Below are positions 42,215-55,435 of a DNA stretch of 64,000 nt, one piece after another. The stretch spans positions 11,846,650 through 11,910,649 of the forward strand of contig NC_087168.1 in the NCBI RefSeq assembly GCF_035594125.1, written 5' to 3'. Each line of letters begins with the position of its first letter. Positions within the stretch are counted from its first letter, which is position 1. This stretch comes from Scylla paramamosain (lineage: Eukaryota > Arthropoda > Malacostraca > Decapoda > Portunidae). The notes beneath the pieces are model-generated. The model was given only the letters and a program-made list of their open reading frames with translations. It was not told the origin of the DNA and did no database searches. The translations under genes and the position numbers were made by a program.

Positions 42215-42596
42215 AGGATTCAGGCAAGAAAAAGCTCTATGAATGTATCAGATTTTTGCAATTAAAATTATTCTAGAGTACTTCAGAAATGACAGGAAGC
42301 TGTATGCTGCTTTCACAGACCTAGAGAAAAGCATATGATGGGGGATGATGGAATATACCCTATGAAATGTTCTTAAGGTCTACAGGAGAAAAGCTGCTAG
42401 AGAGTGGCAAGTGCTTGTGTGATGATGAAAGGAAAGCTTTGAGAGTTTTACTATCTATGCGAGCCAGAGTGAGACAGGTATGTGATGCTTCCATGATTTT
42501 AATATTTTTGTAGATGATCATACTAGGGACAAGAAAGCTCAAGAAGGAAATGTTAAGACAAGACTGAAACAAAATGAAGTGGGATGTGTTATTGCA
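42215..42596 (+). mobile_element. Decayed LINE fragment (RT domain)
   Basis: On the plus strand, in shifting frames: LYAAFTDLEKAYD, FTIYASQSETGM and IFVDDHTRDKKAQEGNV, which follow the order of the RT core in RTE-like or related LINEs, with the catalytic box as VDD. It ends where the CR1 copy 2 begins. Confidence 0.6.
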
Positions 42597-42836
42597 GCAT
42601 GTCCATTTACCCTTATACCACTTCAAGACTTCTATCAGGTCCCCTCTTAACCTATGTCTCTCTAAAGAATGTAAATTTAACAGCTTCAGTCTTGCCTCAT
42701 AAGGAATACTCCTCATCCCCTGTATCATTTTAGTCATTCTCCTTTGTACTAATTCTAGGAGAACTACATCCTTCCTGTAATATAGGGACCAGAACTGCAC
42801 AGCATAGTCTAGATGAGGTCTAACCAGCACCAAATA

Positions 42837-43289
42837 CAGTAAAATCCCTCTCATCCAGCATTCGAGTATCCAGCAGCTTCAAGTATCCGACACATTTTTC
42901 CCCGAGCCTTAAAATCAATAAAAAATCAATGTGTACTGATAAAATTGATTAAAATTCCCGCGCGAGGCATACTTTGTCCCCTCACCACCAGAGCGCACTG
43001 CTTCGCACCACCCGCAGCCCACTGCACTGTGTTTACTCAGTGACTCAGTCCTGCGTGTGCACTGTTTATTGCCTGACGCCTTCATCATGCCTAAAGTTGT
43101 AGAAAAGAGGAAGCGTGTTGTGCTTACACTTAAGCAGCTGATCACATCAGCTGCTGATTAAGATCAGCTGATCTTTGTTATGGTAAGATGCGTGAGTGTA
43201 GGGTGGTGATTGTGGACATAATTTCACTTCTATTCAAGTATCCGGCATCTCGGCGGTCCCGTTGATGCCGGATAAGAGGGATTTTACTG
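42837..43289 (+). mobile_element. pogo/Tigger-like MITE (453 bp) inserted in CR1
   Basis: Inverted ends CAGTAAAATCCCTCTCATCC and the complement of CAGTAAAATCCCTCTTATCC, with TA at 42835-42836 and 43290-43291. The CR1 sequence resumes cleanly after the second TA. From 43087 the plus strand reads MPKVVEKRKRVVLTLKQL, the N-terminal start of a Tigger/CENP-B-type transposase, before stops. So it is an internal-deletion derivative that kept the first codons of its parent. Confidence 0.9.
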
Positions 43290-43683
43290 TATAACTCTAA
43301 TAATACTTCAGGCCTTCTACTTTTAACACGCCTAAAAATTAATCCTAATACCCTATTTGCCCTGTTTCTGACCTCTATGCATTGCTTTCTTAGCGTTCAG
43401 AGCTGACTATAACTCCAAAATCTTTTTCATACCCTGAACCTACCAGAGCTTTGCTGTTTTTTGTGTACCTACTGCGCAGGTCTCTTCTACCTACATTGAG
43501 TATTTTGCATTTGTTAATGTTAAACTGCATTTGCTATCTGTCCCATCCATTCATTCATTCTATTCATTCATCCTATCTAAATCTGCTTGAAAGGCGACAG
43601 CATCCAATTCTGACCTAATTAATCTACCTATCTTCGTGTCATCCACAAATTTACTATCACTACTAATTCCACTATCCAAGTCA

Positions 43684-43687
<4 letters not shown>

Positions 43688-43769
<82 letters not shown>
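43688..43769. repeat. (AT)n microsatellite inside CR1 copy 2
   Basis: About 80 bp of AT where copy 1 has only ATATATATT at the same place (near 41178). Confidence 0.98.
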
Positions 43770-43776
<7 letters not shown>

Positions 43777-45853
43777 ACAATGGCCCTAATACTGATCCCT
43801 GTGGCACCCCACTAATTACATGACCTCCAGATATAAGATGTCATAACTATCACCATTATCTGCCGCCTGTAAAAACTTAACAAGTTCATCTGGGAAAACT
43901 TCCTCTTTGTGAAGCCACGTTGTGACTGATTTATCAAGTTATGTTTGTCTAAATGCTCCCTAATGTTCTTTGCTATTACTGACTCCATTATTTTACTTAC
44001 AACAGAAGTTAAGCTGACAGGTCTATAATTAGACATTAGTTTTATTTCCTTTCTTAAAGTGGGTACTACATTAGCCTGCCTCCACATTACCGGTACCTCA
44101 CCTGACTCATGTGATTTCCTAAAGACAGAGACTAACAGCTCACTAATAACCTCTTTCCATTCCTTAAGTACTGTGGGATATATTTCATCTGGTCCTGGTG
44201 TCTTGAACTTTTTTAGCCTATTTATCTTCTGTTCCACTATCTCCTAAGTTATGGTAATATCTGTCAGCTTCTCATTCTGATCTGCTCTAAACAGCTCCTC
44301 CCTATTCAGCATATCCTGTATGTTTTCCTGGGTGAAGATGGTTAAAAATACTCATTCAGAATTCTACTAGTCTCCTCCCCAGAATTAACCAGCTCCCCAC
44401 CTGCGGCCTTTAGTGGACCTGTTGTTTCCTTATTCTTCATCCTATATACCTGATAAAATCCCTTGGGGTCCATCTTTGCCTGGCTGGCTACCTTTAATTC
44501 ATAATTGCTTTTTTGCTTTCCTCTTTAACCTCCTGACTGTTCTAATTCATTATATTGTGGCCTTAAAACCTCTTCCCCCCTGCCTTTAATCTCTTATATA
44601 TATTTCTCTTCTGCCCTACATATAGTGTTTTAACCAACCTAACAGTCATTCATTTAGAGTCATTTTTCTGCGATCCTATTGATCTATATGGGATGTTTGC
44701 TAACTGTCCTGTATGCAGCTTATCTACAAAATATTTATACAACTCTTCTTCATTTACTTCCCCAAATCCTCTCATCTCGGTCTCTTCCATCCTCTCCACT
44801 CCCTCATCTACTCATCTCAACCTCACCTCTCCCATCTCAGCATGACCTGACCCTCCACATACTCACACATATCTCCCCCTCTCTCCTTCCTCTGAACCCT
44901 TCTGGACACTTCTTCTCTCCTTTTGCCCTACACACTCACACCTCACCTCACCTCCCTCTTCCTGCCTTCTCTCTCCCAACTCCATCCTGGACCTTACCTC
45001 CCACTGTGTCCGTTGCCAGTCATCTCCTTTGAGGTACCTTTTTAATCCCTCAAAATCTGCTCTCCTAAAGTCAGGTATTTTACTAGTGTTTTTACTTCTA
45101 AAAGTTTCTTGCCATCTTAATTTGTACCTAGTTTTCCAATGGTCACTGTTACCTAGCTGCCCTCCAACCTCTACCTGCATGACTACTTCCTCCCTGTTAG
45201 TTAGAATTAAATCTAAAATATTGTTTCCCCTTGTGGGTTCTACAATTACCTGTTTTTAAAAATTATTCTGATTTAGCTCAAGAATTCCTCTGCTTCCCTG
45301 TTACCCACCATCAGGCTCCAGTCAATAATCCTAAAATTAAAATCTCCTACCACACATACCTGACTGTACCTGCCTACTCTATTTATTTCCTGCCATAGTG
45401 AGGTGTTAATTTCCTCTGTACTGTTCAGTGGCCTGTACACTAATCCCAGTACAACTGACTGATTCTTCCTTAATATCTACCAATATCGACTCTGTTTTGC
45501 TATCTATTTCAATTCTACTATTAATACAACATTGTAATGTGTCCCTAGCATACAGCACAATGCCTCATCCTCTCCTGTTTTCCCTGTGTTTATAGAATAA
45601 TGTATAACCACCTATCTTAACCTCTGGATTAAATACTTTTTCTGACATATCTAACCAAGTTTCTGTTAAAGCAATGATATTAAGGTTCTCTACACATGCC
45701 ATTCCTATAAGCAAGTCTATTTTATTCAAAATACTTCTACAATTTGTGTAATACACACTTACGTCATTCTTCACCTTCGCTGAGCTAGTTTTCTTTCTAG
45801 ATTGATATAATTTGTCCTTCATTTCATCCTCCCAATTCCTTCCTTGCTCCTGG

Positions 45854-46768
45854 TTAATGAAAAGAGTGCTGGAGTGCAGTTACCTCCTGCTTGAATGTTC
45901 CAGCCAAAACCCAAACACCCTGGCAAGATAAATGTACTCCATCCTTAGCATACAAGGTGTCTCTACCATAGAAGAGATCCCAGTTGTTGATGAACATCTG
46001 TCCATTACTCTTACAATGATTCACGAGCCTGCAATTCACTGTAATAGCCTTGAACAGCCACTTAGCACCAACTCCCCTCCTTGGCAAGACACCACATACC
46101 ACAGGGATCCCTCCCTTGTCCCTAATCCTATCCAAAGCCTGACTAAACTTCCTGAACAGCTCCTCACTCCTGACCTTACCAAGGTCATTTCCTCCCAAGC
46201 AGAGAAAAGTAATGGGCTTGGTCCCATCATTTTCTAAGCACATGTCTAGCCTATCTTATACCTTCCCTATCCCAGCCCCTGGCAAACACACCCTCAACCT
46301 ACACTTCCTATCTCTGGCACAAAACACACTAAGTGCCTAACCTGACTATCACCAAGCACAAGCACTCTACCTTGGGACAGGGTAATTGCATCTGCTCCCT
46401 TCCTTCTCCTTGTCTCCTCCCGCCACATTTACTTCCTCCTCTGTCATTCCCTCCAGCATACTGAAGGGGTTCCTTGTTTCCACATGAGGCACCTTGAGGA
46501 CCTTCAGCCTCTTGGTGCCCCTGCACACAACCGACCACTGCTCCTCCATTGCCTTACTAGGTAAGGTGACGGCAGGGCACGACCCTCCCACAGGTGCTGA
46601 GATCCTCTCACAGAACTCAACCTGCAGGTCTGAGATCCTCTCACGAAACTCAGCCTGCACCTCCGAAATCCTTCGATGGAACTCGGCCTCCACCTCTGAG
46701 ACCTTCGCAACGAAGGCCTCGAGAACAGAACTAACACAACCAGACAACTCAGCAACACAAGGTGCCAT
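45854..46768 (-). pseudogene. CR1 ORF1 with SGNH esterase domain
   Basis: N-terminal coiled-coil with heptad-like repeats (RISEVQAEFRERISDLQ, 46610-46720). A hydrolase of the SGNH/GDSL family follows: block I as VLVLGDSQV (GDS codons at 46345-46353), block III as LGGNDLGK (about 46181-46200), block V as KDGVHLSCQG (Asp-x-x-His, about 45926-45945). The reading frame breaks after block I, and MFINNWDLFY lies between blocks III and V. CR1-group LINEs are known to carry an esterase in ORF1; it is thought to act on the RNP or membrane lipids. Confidence 0.8.
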
Positions 46769-46820
46769 GTCTAAACCTACCAGCTATATCGTCAGGTCAC
46801 TGCTCACTAAATAAGTCCGT

Positions 46821-47146
46821 TTGCTAGGAACTCTAACCTAAGACTGAGCAAAGAGCTTGTAAAGAAAGTGAAACTGACTTTGGAGGTGTAAGATATGGCA
46901 ATGGATACATGTGTAAGAGAGATACTAACAGAGCCTGAGCACATGAACAAAGAAAGTAATTAGGTAAGGAGGAGGAGGATTTTCAGCCATGGCCACCTCC
47001 TTGAGAGATGCCCCCAGAGGGAACAAGACATCAAAGAGACAGGTACATTGATAGATATTAAGAAAGAGATGGGATGAGGCATAAGAACAAATTAATCTAG
47101 TTATTCCAAGACTATCATGAGATATATCAACCTCAGCAGTCAGCAC
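46821..47146. other. No feature recognised
   Basis: Unique-looking sequence between the CR1 5' end and a short inverted-repeat element. Confidence 0.5.
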
Positions 47147-47315
47147 TAGTGGAGATGTGGGGTCCCCGTCTGGCTGGGCCGCATCCAGCAGGTCTGAGTT
47201 GCCAGTTGTGTATTTTCCTTGCAGTGTTACCAGGTCAGGCGAGGACAAGTTAGGTTTGGGGCAACTCAGAAATGCTGGACACAGCCCAGCCAGCCGGGGA
47301 CCCCACATCTCCACT
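47147..47315. mobile_element. 169-bp inverted-repeat MITE
   Basis: Left end TAGTGGAGATGTGGGGTCCC and right end its complement, extending with few differences for about 45 bp (through CTGGCTGGGC and TCCAGCA). No clear target duplication. The open frame crossing it on the minus strand is not a gene. Confidence 0.8.
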
Positions 47316-47829
47316 AATGCCTAAACCTCTTCGTCCCGTACATCTTGTATGAAGCGAAAAATACTTGGCATAACAATTACAAGAGGTGCAGACTATAGTG
47401 TGGATGAAGGATGGGGTACAATTGATGATAGTTTAAGGCTTCAGGTAAATATACGATTAAACTAAACCCTACTATCATGACATGATTGCTCTGCATTTAC
47501 CTAAGACCACTCCTAGCACACTGCAATACTGAACCACAGGGAAGCTACGACCCTTTGCAAAGAAGCACAGTAGTTCACGATAACATGAGAGTAATCAACA
47601 GGATATGATGGTGATTAGTCAGTGCAATACAGCTTATTATTTCAAGTTGCAAGCATGGACATACCCGAGCATATGAAACCTCAAACCTGAATATATACTT
47701 AACAACCTTTGTGAGGCTCGAGATCTTCCCCTTGAAACTGTGCCCGAGCGCTGTGCACCAGTCGCTGATGACTCACTGATCACGCTTTAACCACAACAAA
47801 CAGTGCACTACCCACCACCACGCAGCTAG

Positions 47830-48107
47830 AGAGCGCCAATATAAAATATATTCGGAGGGAAAAACTGTGTAATAGAAATTCTGGTAATAGCCATCCAAGG
47901 TTGCCCATGTTATCTTTCTTTTTTTTTTTATTATTGATTAACATTACAGAAAACGCCTCAGACAGATGCCCCGCCCTCCTTTCAAATTGCGTAGTGAGCG
48001 GCAGTGTTGCGACGGATGACAGTTGTTGCCAATACAAAATATATTCAGAGGGAAGACTGTGTAATAGAAATCCTGGTAATAGCCATCCAAGGTTGCCCAT
48101 GTTATTA

Positions 48108-48184
<77 letters not shown>

Positions 48185-48290
48185 TTTTTTTTTTTACATT
48201 ACAGAAAATGCCTCTGACGGATGCCCCGCTTTCCCTTCAAATTGCGTAGCGAGCGGCAGTGTTGCGACGGATGACAGGTGTTGCCCACCG
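47830..48290. repeat. Tandem duplication of about 190 bp with (ATT)n in the second copy
   Basis: Copy 1 starts near 47836 (CCAATATAAAATATATTC) and copy 2 near 48029. Both include CCATCCAAGGTTGCCCATGT and GCGGCAGTGTTGCGACGG. The second contains a TTA/ATT array at 48101-48182 where the first has TTATTATTGATTA. Confidence 0.9.
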
Positions 48291-48299
48291 GCTATGCTT

Positions 48300-49732
<1,433 letters not shown>

Positions 49733-49845
49733 AAATTTCATATAAAGTCAATAAGCAATAAGCAAATCCATAATTATTCTATTTGAGATCAGTCTGGGTA
49801 AGTGACACTCTACCAAGAAAAATCAACCTTCATGCCATCTTTCAC

Positions 49846-49848
<3 letters not shown>

Positions 49849-49920
<72 letters not shown>

Positions 49921-49936
49921 TCGTATATATATATAT
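49849..49936. repeat. (AT)n microsatellite at gypsy insertion site
   Basis: AT array, broken once by ACTCG, ending at the first base of the LTR. It resumes for a few units after 55815. Confidence 0.98.
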
Positions 49937-50341
49937 TGTTACACCAGGGGTATGGGTGCGGGTGGCAGCACTGTTAGAGGTGGCAGCACTGGGAGAGGCG
50001 GAAAGGCAGAGAGAGAGCGGAGACCCGTGGCCCGAGAGGAAGCCATCGTGTGCCTGCCTGCTTTGAAAGTGTTTCCCTGCCTGTTGAGTGCCCTGTTGAG
50101 TGCCTGTCATGCTGTGGGAGACTTGTGGTGCCCCTGTGAACTTATAAAACAGTGTACTTGCAGAGGATTTGTCAATAAACCTAGGAAATAGTGCCGTGTT
50201 TTCCCTTCTGCCCTGGCCTCATGTGTGTGTGCCTTGTCTTGGCGTTCAAAGTGTGACTTATTTGAGGCTCTGCTGCTCTAGTTTCTCGACCTGTGTCTGT
50301 GTGGATAACACGCCTGCCTGGAGTGAAGAGTGGGCGCAACA
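49937..50341 (+). repeat. Left LTR
   Basis: 405 bp, TG start and CA end. A poly(A) signal AATAAA at about 50174 is followed by the R/U5 part. It has a duplicated GGTGGCAGCACTG and a duplicated GAGTGCCTGT(T) segment not found in the right LTR. Confidence 0.92.
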
Positions 50342-50399
50342 AGTGGTGTCATAGAGTGGGATCTGGGGAACAGTGAGCAGTGGGAGATGGTGAGTCATC

Positions 50400-52014
50400 A
50401 TGAAGTCACAAGATGGCCGCCTTGACGGGGCAGAGGGCGGCTCGAGTGAAGTTAAACCAGGCCAGATGAACTTGATTGCTGTCATGCTGGCTGGTATGAG
50501 GCAGGAAATGGCAGTGGACCATGAGGCACAGGCTCAGAGGGCACGTGAGCAGGCTGAAAGGACCGATCAGCTGGCACATGAGCAGGCTGAAAGGACCGAT
50601 CAGCTGGCACTTGAGCAGGCTCAACAGCCGGACAACCAGGTCCACCATCTTGAGGATGTGCTACAGAGCAGCCTCGTGTCCTTGAAGGCAGAAACACAGC
50701 AGTACACCGACCAAGCTTGCGACAGTGTCAGGAATGAACTGCTGGACAAGATGCAGACTCTGGAAGGTGAGGTTCAGGGCCTGAGGGAGGAGTTGAGGAC
50801 GGAGAAGCAGTGGCGCGAGCTGGCAAGAGCATGCGCTGAGGAACAGGTGGCCCCACATGTTCTGGTGGGAACCGCCCGGGTGGCGGACCTGCTGGGGGCA
50901 ATTGGCAAGAACCCTCAGCTCAGGGGCCTTGCAGCATCGTGTCAGAGCCGGTAGCTGCTTCAGGGGGCTGGGGAGCCATCGGAACCCTTCCCTTGAGCCC
51001 GGTTGGTGGCAGGCTGGGACTCAGTCAACCCCCAGTTCTGCCGCCATCACCCCTTCTGTCTCCCTCCCCTGACCAACCTGCCAGCTGCCCGCACGAGTCA
51101 CATTCTCCACCCCTCAGTCCTTCAGCTTCCCGGCGTTTGGGGGAAACGCAAGCTGGCGGAGTACAACAGGAAGGTAGCCTGGGAGGCTTACATCACACAG
51201 TTCGAGATGCTAGCCTCTGCCCAGGGCTGAAGTGAGGCTGAGGAGCTTCAGTTGGCAACAGCGCTGCGAGGCCCCGCTATGGAGGTTTCGGGGCACCTGC
51301 CGCCAGCCCAATGTACCTGTTATGGAAGTGTGACAGAGGCCCTTCGGCGCTGCTTTGGGCACCACCACCAGGCCGAGGTGTACCAGGCTCACCTGAAGAA
51401 GAGGACTCGGGAGCAGGGTAAGACGCTGTCCCAGTTGGCGCAGGATGTGGAGGCGTTGGTAAGAAGATCGTATCCCACGGCCCCAGGAAGAAATGATTGT
51501 GGTGCTGGCCCGAGATTCCTTCATTGACGCCCTAGACGACCAGCAGCTGCAAATCTACGTCAATCAGGCATACCCTGGGGACCTGCAGGTGGCGCTGGTG
51601 AGGGCCTTGGAATTTCAGGCCTTCCTGAAGACGACCAGCGGCCAAGGGGTGTCCGCCCAACCCCACCGTTACCTTCGAGGCCGAAAGGTGAAGGTGGAGA
51701 AGAAGCCACCGTTGAGGAAGTCGGGCCCAGACGGTTTTCATGGCTTATGTTGGGGCTGTAGCGAGAAGGGCCACAGATGCAGTTGGTGCCTGAGGGAACG
51801 AAGGACGCGTCCTCTCAACTGGCTGGGTTCTGATGCCTTTCAGCCTTGCTGCAAGGACTGTGGCAAGTCTGCCACCGCTCCAGTGCCTGCCCCAAGCCAA
51901 AGGAAGTGGTGCAGGCGGGAAACTCGGACAGGCTGGAGAAGGAGGCTGAACCCCGCCTGGTGTAAGCTGCTGCCAGACAACCAGCGTGATGCAGGTGGAG
52001 GGCTCAGTGGATAG
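50400..52014 (+). pseudogene. Gypsy-type gag, broken
   Basis: An N-terminal frame 50400-50954 holds a repeat (AHEQAERTDQL twice) and coiled-coil sequence. A capsid-like part at 51120-51490 (AWEAYITQFEML, ALRRCFGHHHQAEVYQAHL) is cut by a TGA at 51228-51230, then shifts frame near 51490. A nucleocapsid zinc knuckle CWGCSEKGHRCSWC (C-x2-C-x4-H-x4-C) lies near 51750-51790. Confidence 0.85.
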
Positions 52015-52675
52015 GAACCCATGCCGCCTGACAGTGGACACCGGGGCTGAGAAGACTTTGGTGCGGCCTGACATGCTGGCTGCCACTCAAGTCCCAGACA
52101 CGCCACAGAAGCTGTGTGGCATGACGGGGTACTGTGTGCAGCTCAAGGACCCAGTAGATGTTTATATCGGCGTGGGCAGCGCTGTGGAACGGCTGCCGGT
52201 GTACGTCGCCAACTTGGACGAACCATATCTGCTGGGACTTGACTACTTGACACAGAGCAAGGCTTGTGTCGACCTTGGACGGAAACTGGTGAGGGTACAT
52301 GGCCAAGAAGTGCCCTTGCTTCCAGAGGTAGGCTGTGTGGAGGTAGTTGTGGCTGAGAGAGTGCACCTTGCCTCTAGGACGGAGGCCAGAGTCCGGTGTC
52401 GACTGTCCAGAGCGATACGTGGATCAGAAGGCATGGTGGAGCCCACAGAAAACCTGCAACTGGCTGATGGCGTGGCAGTCGGGTGGAGCCTCATTCAAGC
52501 GAGGGAGAAATTAGTTATGGTGTTGGTAGCTAACCTCTCCGATGAGGTTTGGAAGGTGCCCACTGGGGCCAAGCTGGGCACTTGTGAGGAAGTGGAACGC
52601 CCTGAGACGTCGGGGAGCACAGAGGTGGCTGCTGTGAGGCCGCTGCCCAACTTCCTGGAGGATTTGGCTCACTAG
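51986..52675 (+). pseudogene. Retropepsin-like protease region
   Basis: The active-site triplet is at 52037-52045 within LTVDTGAEKTLV; the flap-side ILG-equivalent is seen as LLGLDYL. It overlaps the gag 3' end in another frame and ends with a stop at 52673-52675, just before RT. Confidence 0.8.
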
Positions 52676-52690
52676 AGTGCCGCTAACCTG

Positions 52691-53990
52691 ATGGAGGTGC
52701 AGACAGAGAAGGTGCGCCACACCCTGGCTCAGTACATGGACGTCTTTAGCAGGGGTGACATGGGCCTGAGCCACATGAGGTTGGTGAAGCACAGCATCAA
52801 CATAGGAAGTAGTGCACCCAGCAAGAGCCCGCCCCAACGTATCGCACCAGCCAGGCAAGAGGAGATGCAGCGCACCATCAACAAGCTGGCAATGCAGGGG
52901 GTGATTGAGCAGTCGGACAGTCCTTGGTCATCAGCGGTAGTCCTGGTTAAGAAGAAGGATGGCACGCAGCGCTTCTGTGTGAACTGCCGGACGCTGAATG
53001 ATGTGACTACCAAGAACTCTTACCCCCTGCCGAGGATTGATGACAAGCTCAACGCGTTGGTGGGGGCCAGATGATTCTCCACACTCGACCTGAAGTCAGG
53101 TTACCACCAGGTGGAGATGGCAGAAGAGGACAAGCCCAAGACTGCTTTCTCCTTCGGTCAGGGCTTTAGGCAGTTCAACGTCATGCCCTTCGGTCTCTGC
53201 AATGCCCCTAGTTTCGAGCATCTGATGGAAAGGGTGTTAGATGGCCTGCAGTGGAAGATGGCACTCATGTACATCAATGACGTCATCGTCTTTGGGAGCA
53301 CCCTCAATGAGGAGCTGGAGCGGCTGGAGGAGGTTCTGCAGCGGCTGAGGAAAGCCAACCTCAAGCTCAGCCCCAAGAAGTGCTCTCTCTTTCAGCACGA
53401 GGTGCCTTTCCTGGGGCATGTCGTCGGTTGGGATGGCGTGCACACTGACCCGGAGAAGGTGGCAGTGGTAGAGAAGTGGCCCGTCCCCACCAACGTGGCG
53501 GAAGTCAGGAGCTTCTTGGGCCTGTGCACGTAATACCGTCACTTTGTGCAGGACTTCACCAGCATGGCAGCCCCTCTCCACCGCCTCACCAGGAAAGGGG
53601 CGTGCTTCATGTGGGACGAAGCATGCCAGGCCACGTTTAATGGCCTGAAGAAGGCCCTGGTGGAGGCACCGGTCCTGCCGTACCCAGACCCGAAGCTCCC
53701 CTACCTGCTAGACACCGACCCCCAGTGCAGAGGGCATCGGGGCAGTCGTGTCACATGTGAAGGATGGGACGGAGCAGGTTGTGGCCTACTACAGTGCCAA
53801 GTTCAGTAGGCCTGAGCATAACTACTGTGTGACGAGGAAGGAACTGCTAGCAGTAGTGAAGAGTCTTGAGCACTTCCACCCTTACCTATACAGCACTGAG
53901 TTCACCATCCAGACTGACCACGCTGCCCTGCAGTGGTTGAAGACTGAAGGTGCCGGAGGGTCAGCTTGCGAGGTGGTTAGGGCACCTTGA
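52691..53990 (+). pseudogene. Reverse transcriptase and RNase H, broken
   Basis: RT from [20 protein letters not shown] to the thumb. A TGA at 53072-53074 and a TAA at 53531-53533 interrupt it. The catalytic box reads Y-I-N-D (codons 53270-53281): the first Asp of the pair is Asn. RNase H follows in a shifted frame (VVAYYSAKFSRPEHNY, TDHAALQWLK). Confidence 0.88.
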
Positions 53991-54064
53991 GCAGTACAAC
54001 TACCGCATCATTCACCGCCCGGGTCGTGTCCACTGCAATGCTGACAGTCTGAGTTGATGTCCGT

Positions 54065-55330
54065 GTGAGGCTGGCTGCTCACACTGTGCCCGGAAGGACT
54101 CTGACCCCGTGTGCCTCTGCCTGCAGGTGCTGGCAAGCGCCGCAGAGGGGGACGACAAGTGACGTAAGGTACGGCATGAGGACTCTGACCTCACTCCCAT
54201 CATCCAGTGGGGTGCCCATGAAGCGGGTGTGTGTGGACATTGCCGTCCCGCTGCTTCTCATGTCACGGGGCAACCAGTACATCTGTGTGGTGATGGATTA
54301 TTTCACCAAGTGGCCCGAGGCATATGCACTCCCTAACCATGAGGCTGAGACAGTGACGGGTGTTCTAGTGGAAGAGTTCTTTACCTGTTTCAGCGTACCC
54401 GCAGAATTGCACTCTGATCAAGGCCATGAGTTTGAGTCCCAAGTGTTCCGTGAATGTTGTGAGCTGTTAGGAGTGCACAAGACCTGGACGACACCCCTCC
54501 ACCCACAGTCTGACAGGATTGTGGAGTGATTTAATTGGACCCTTGCACAACAGCTGGCCAAGTATTGCGAGGAAGACCAAGGAGATTGGGACGTCAAACT
54601 GCCCGCTATGCTGATGGCGTACAAGTCCGCTGTGCATGAGGCGATGGACTTCACACCAGCCCATCTCATGTTTGGCCGTGAGCTCAGGCTGCCAGTGGAC
54701 CTGGCCACAGGACGGCCTCCTGACGTGAGCTTGCCCACCGTCACCTCTGGATATGCAGTGGCACTGCAGGAACACCTGGTGAAGGTGCATCAACGGGCTC
54801 AAGGCAAGCTCAAGGTGGCATGTCAGGCCATAAAGGAGACATATGACTGCCGCATGAGGAACATGAGGTATGCTGTGGGTGACCGAGTGTAGGTGTATAA
54901 CCCCCGCCTGAAGCGAGGGCTCTCACTGAAGCTCCAAAGCCCCTGGGAGGGGCCATACACGGTGGAAACAGTCCTCTCTGACGTCACACGTATCGGATTC
55001 GCCAGGGATGGAAGCGACCGTCTGTTGTCCACATGGACCGGCTGTGGCATTACCACAGTCCGGGCCGTTATTGCTGGGGCCATGGCGGGGAAGATGAGGA
55101 CGTAAGTCCCATCAGCAGCGGCGAGGATGTGGCAGGGGCTGCCCGAGACAGGAATGAGCGTGGAGCAGGCAGCGCAGCGAGTGACAGTGGTAACCTTGAC
55201 CCTGAACTTATGGCTAGAGATGTCCCCCTGGGTGGTGCTGCTGACTCGCCGCAGCCCACACCACCACCACAGCGACCTCGGCAGCAGAGGCATAGACCAG
55301 GGTGGATGAGAGACTTTTGTGATGTTCCTG
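54065..55330 (+). pseudogene. Integrase core and C-terminal part, broken
   Basis: Core begins VCVDIAV (first Asp), then HSDQGHEFES (second Asp) and PQSDRIVE (Glu), followed by a stop at 54527-54529. A C-terminal part (VYNPRLKRGLS, SPWEGPYTV) follows a TAG near 54891. The HHCC zinc-binding region that should precede the core is missing, so about 300 bp seem deleted between RNase H and the core. Confidence 0.85.
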
Positions 55331-55435
55331 AGGATTCATTTTCTTTGTGTATTTCATTTATTTATTTCCACTTATTTTCTTGTGTGTATGTGTGTCAGGG
55401 CAGCCGGGTCATCTGCCTTGTAGGGGGGAGGATAG

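Larger units (their letters stand above)
42598..46820 (-). mobile_element. CR1-type LINE (LINE C), copy 2, with ORF1 and ORF2 remnants
   Basis: Minus strand. It lacks the last 390 bp or so of the 3' end seen in copy 1 and is split by a MITE at 42837-43289. ORF2: endonuclease start (SVYYTNCRSILNKIDLL, LTETWLD) at 45565-45822; RT (TPGPDEIYPTVLKE, NYRPVSLTSVVSKIMESVI, SQRGFTKRKF) at 43812-44237; C-terminal part at 42598-42836. ORF1 with an esterase domain is at 45854-46768. Frames are broken throughout. Confidence 0.87.

Noticed and set aside
46925..47314. 129-codon minus-strand frame
   Set aside because: It spans the 169-bp inverted-repeat MITE and has no homology I can name.
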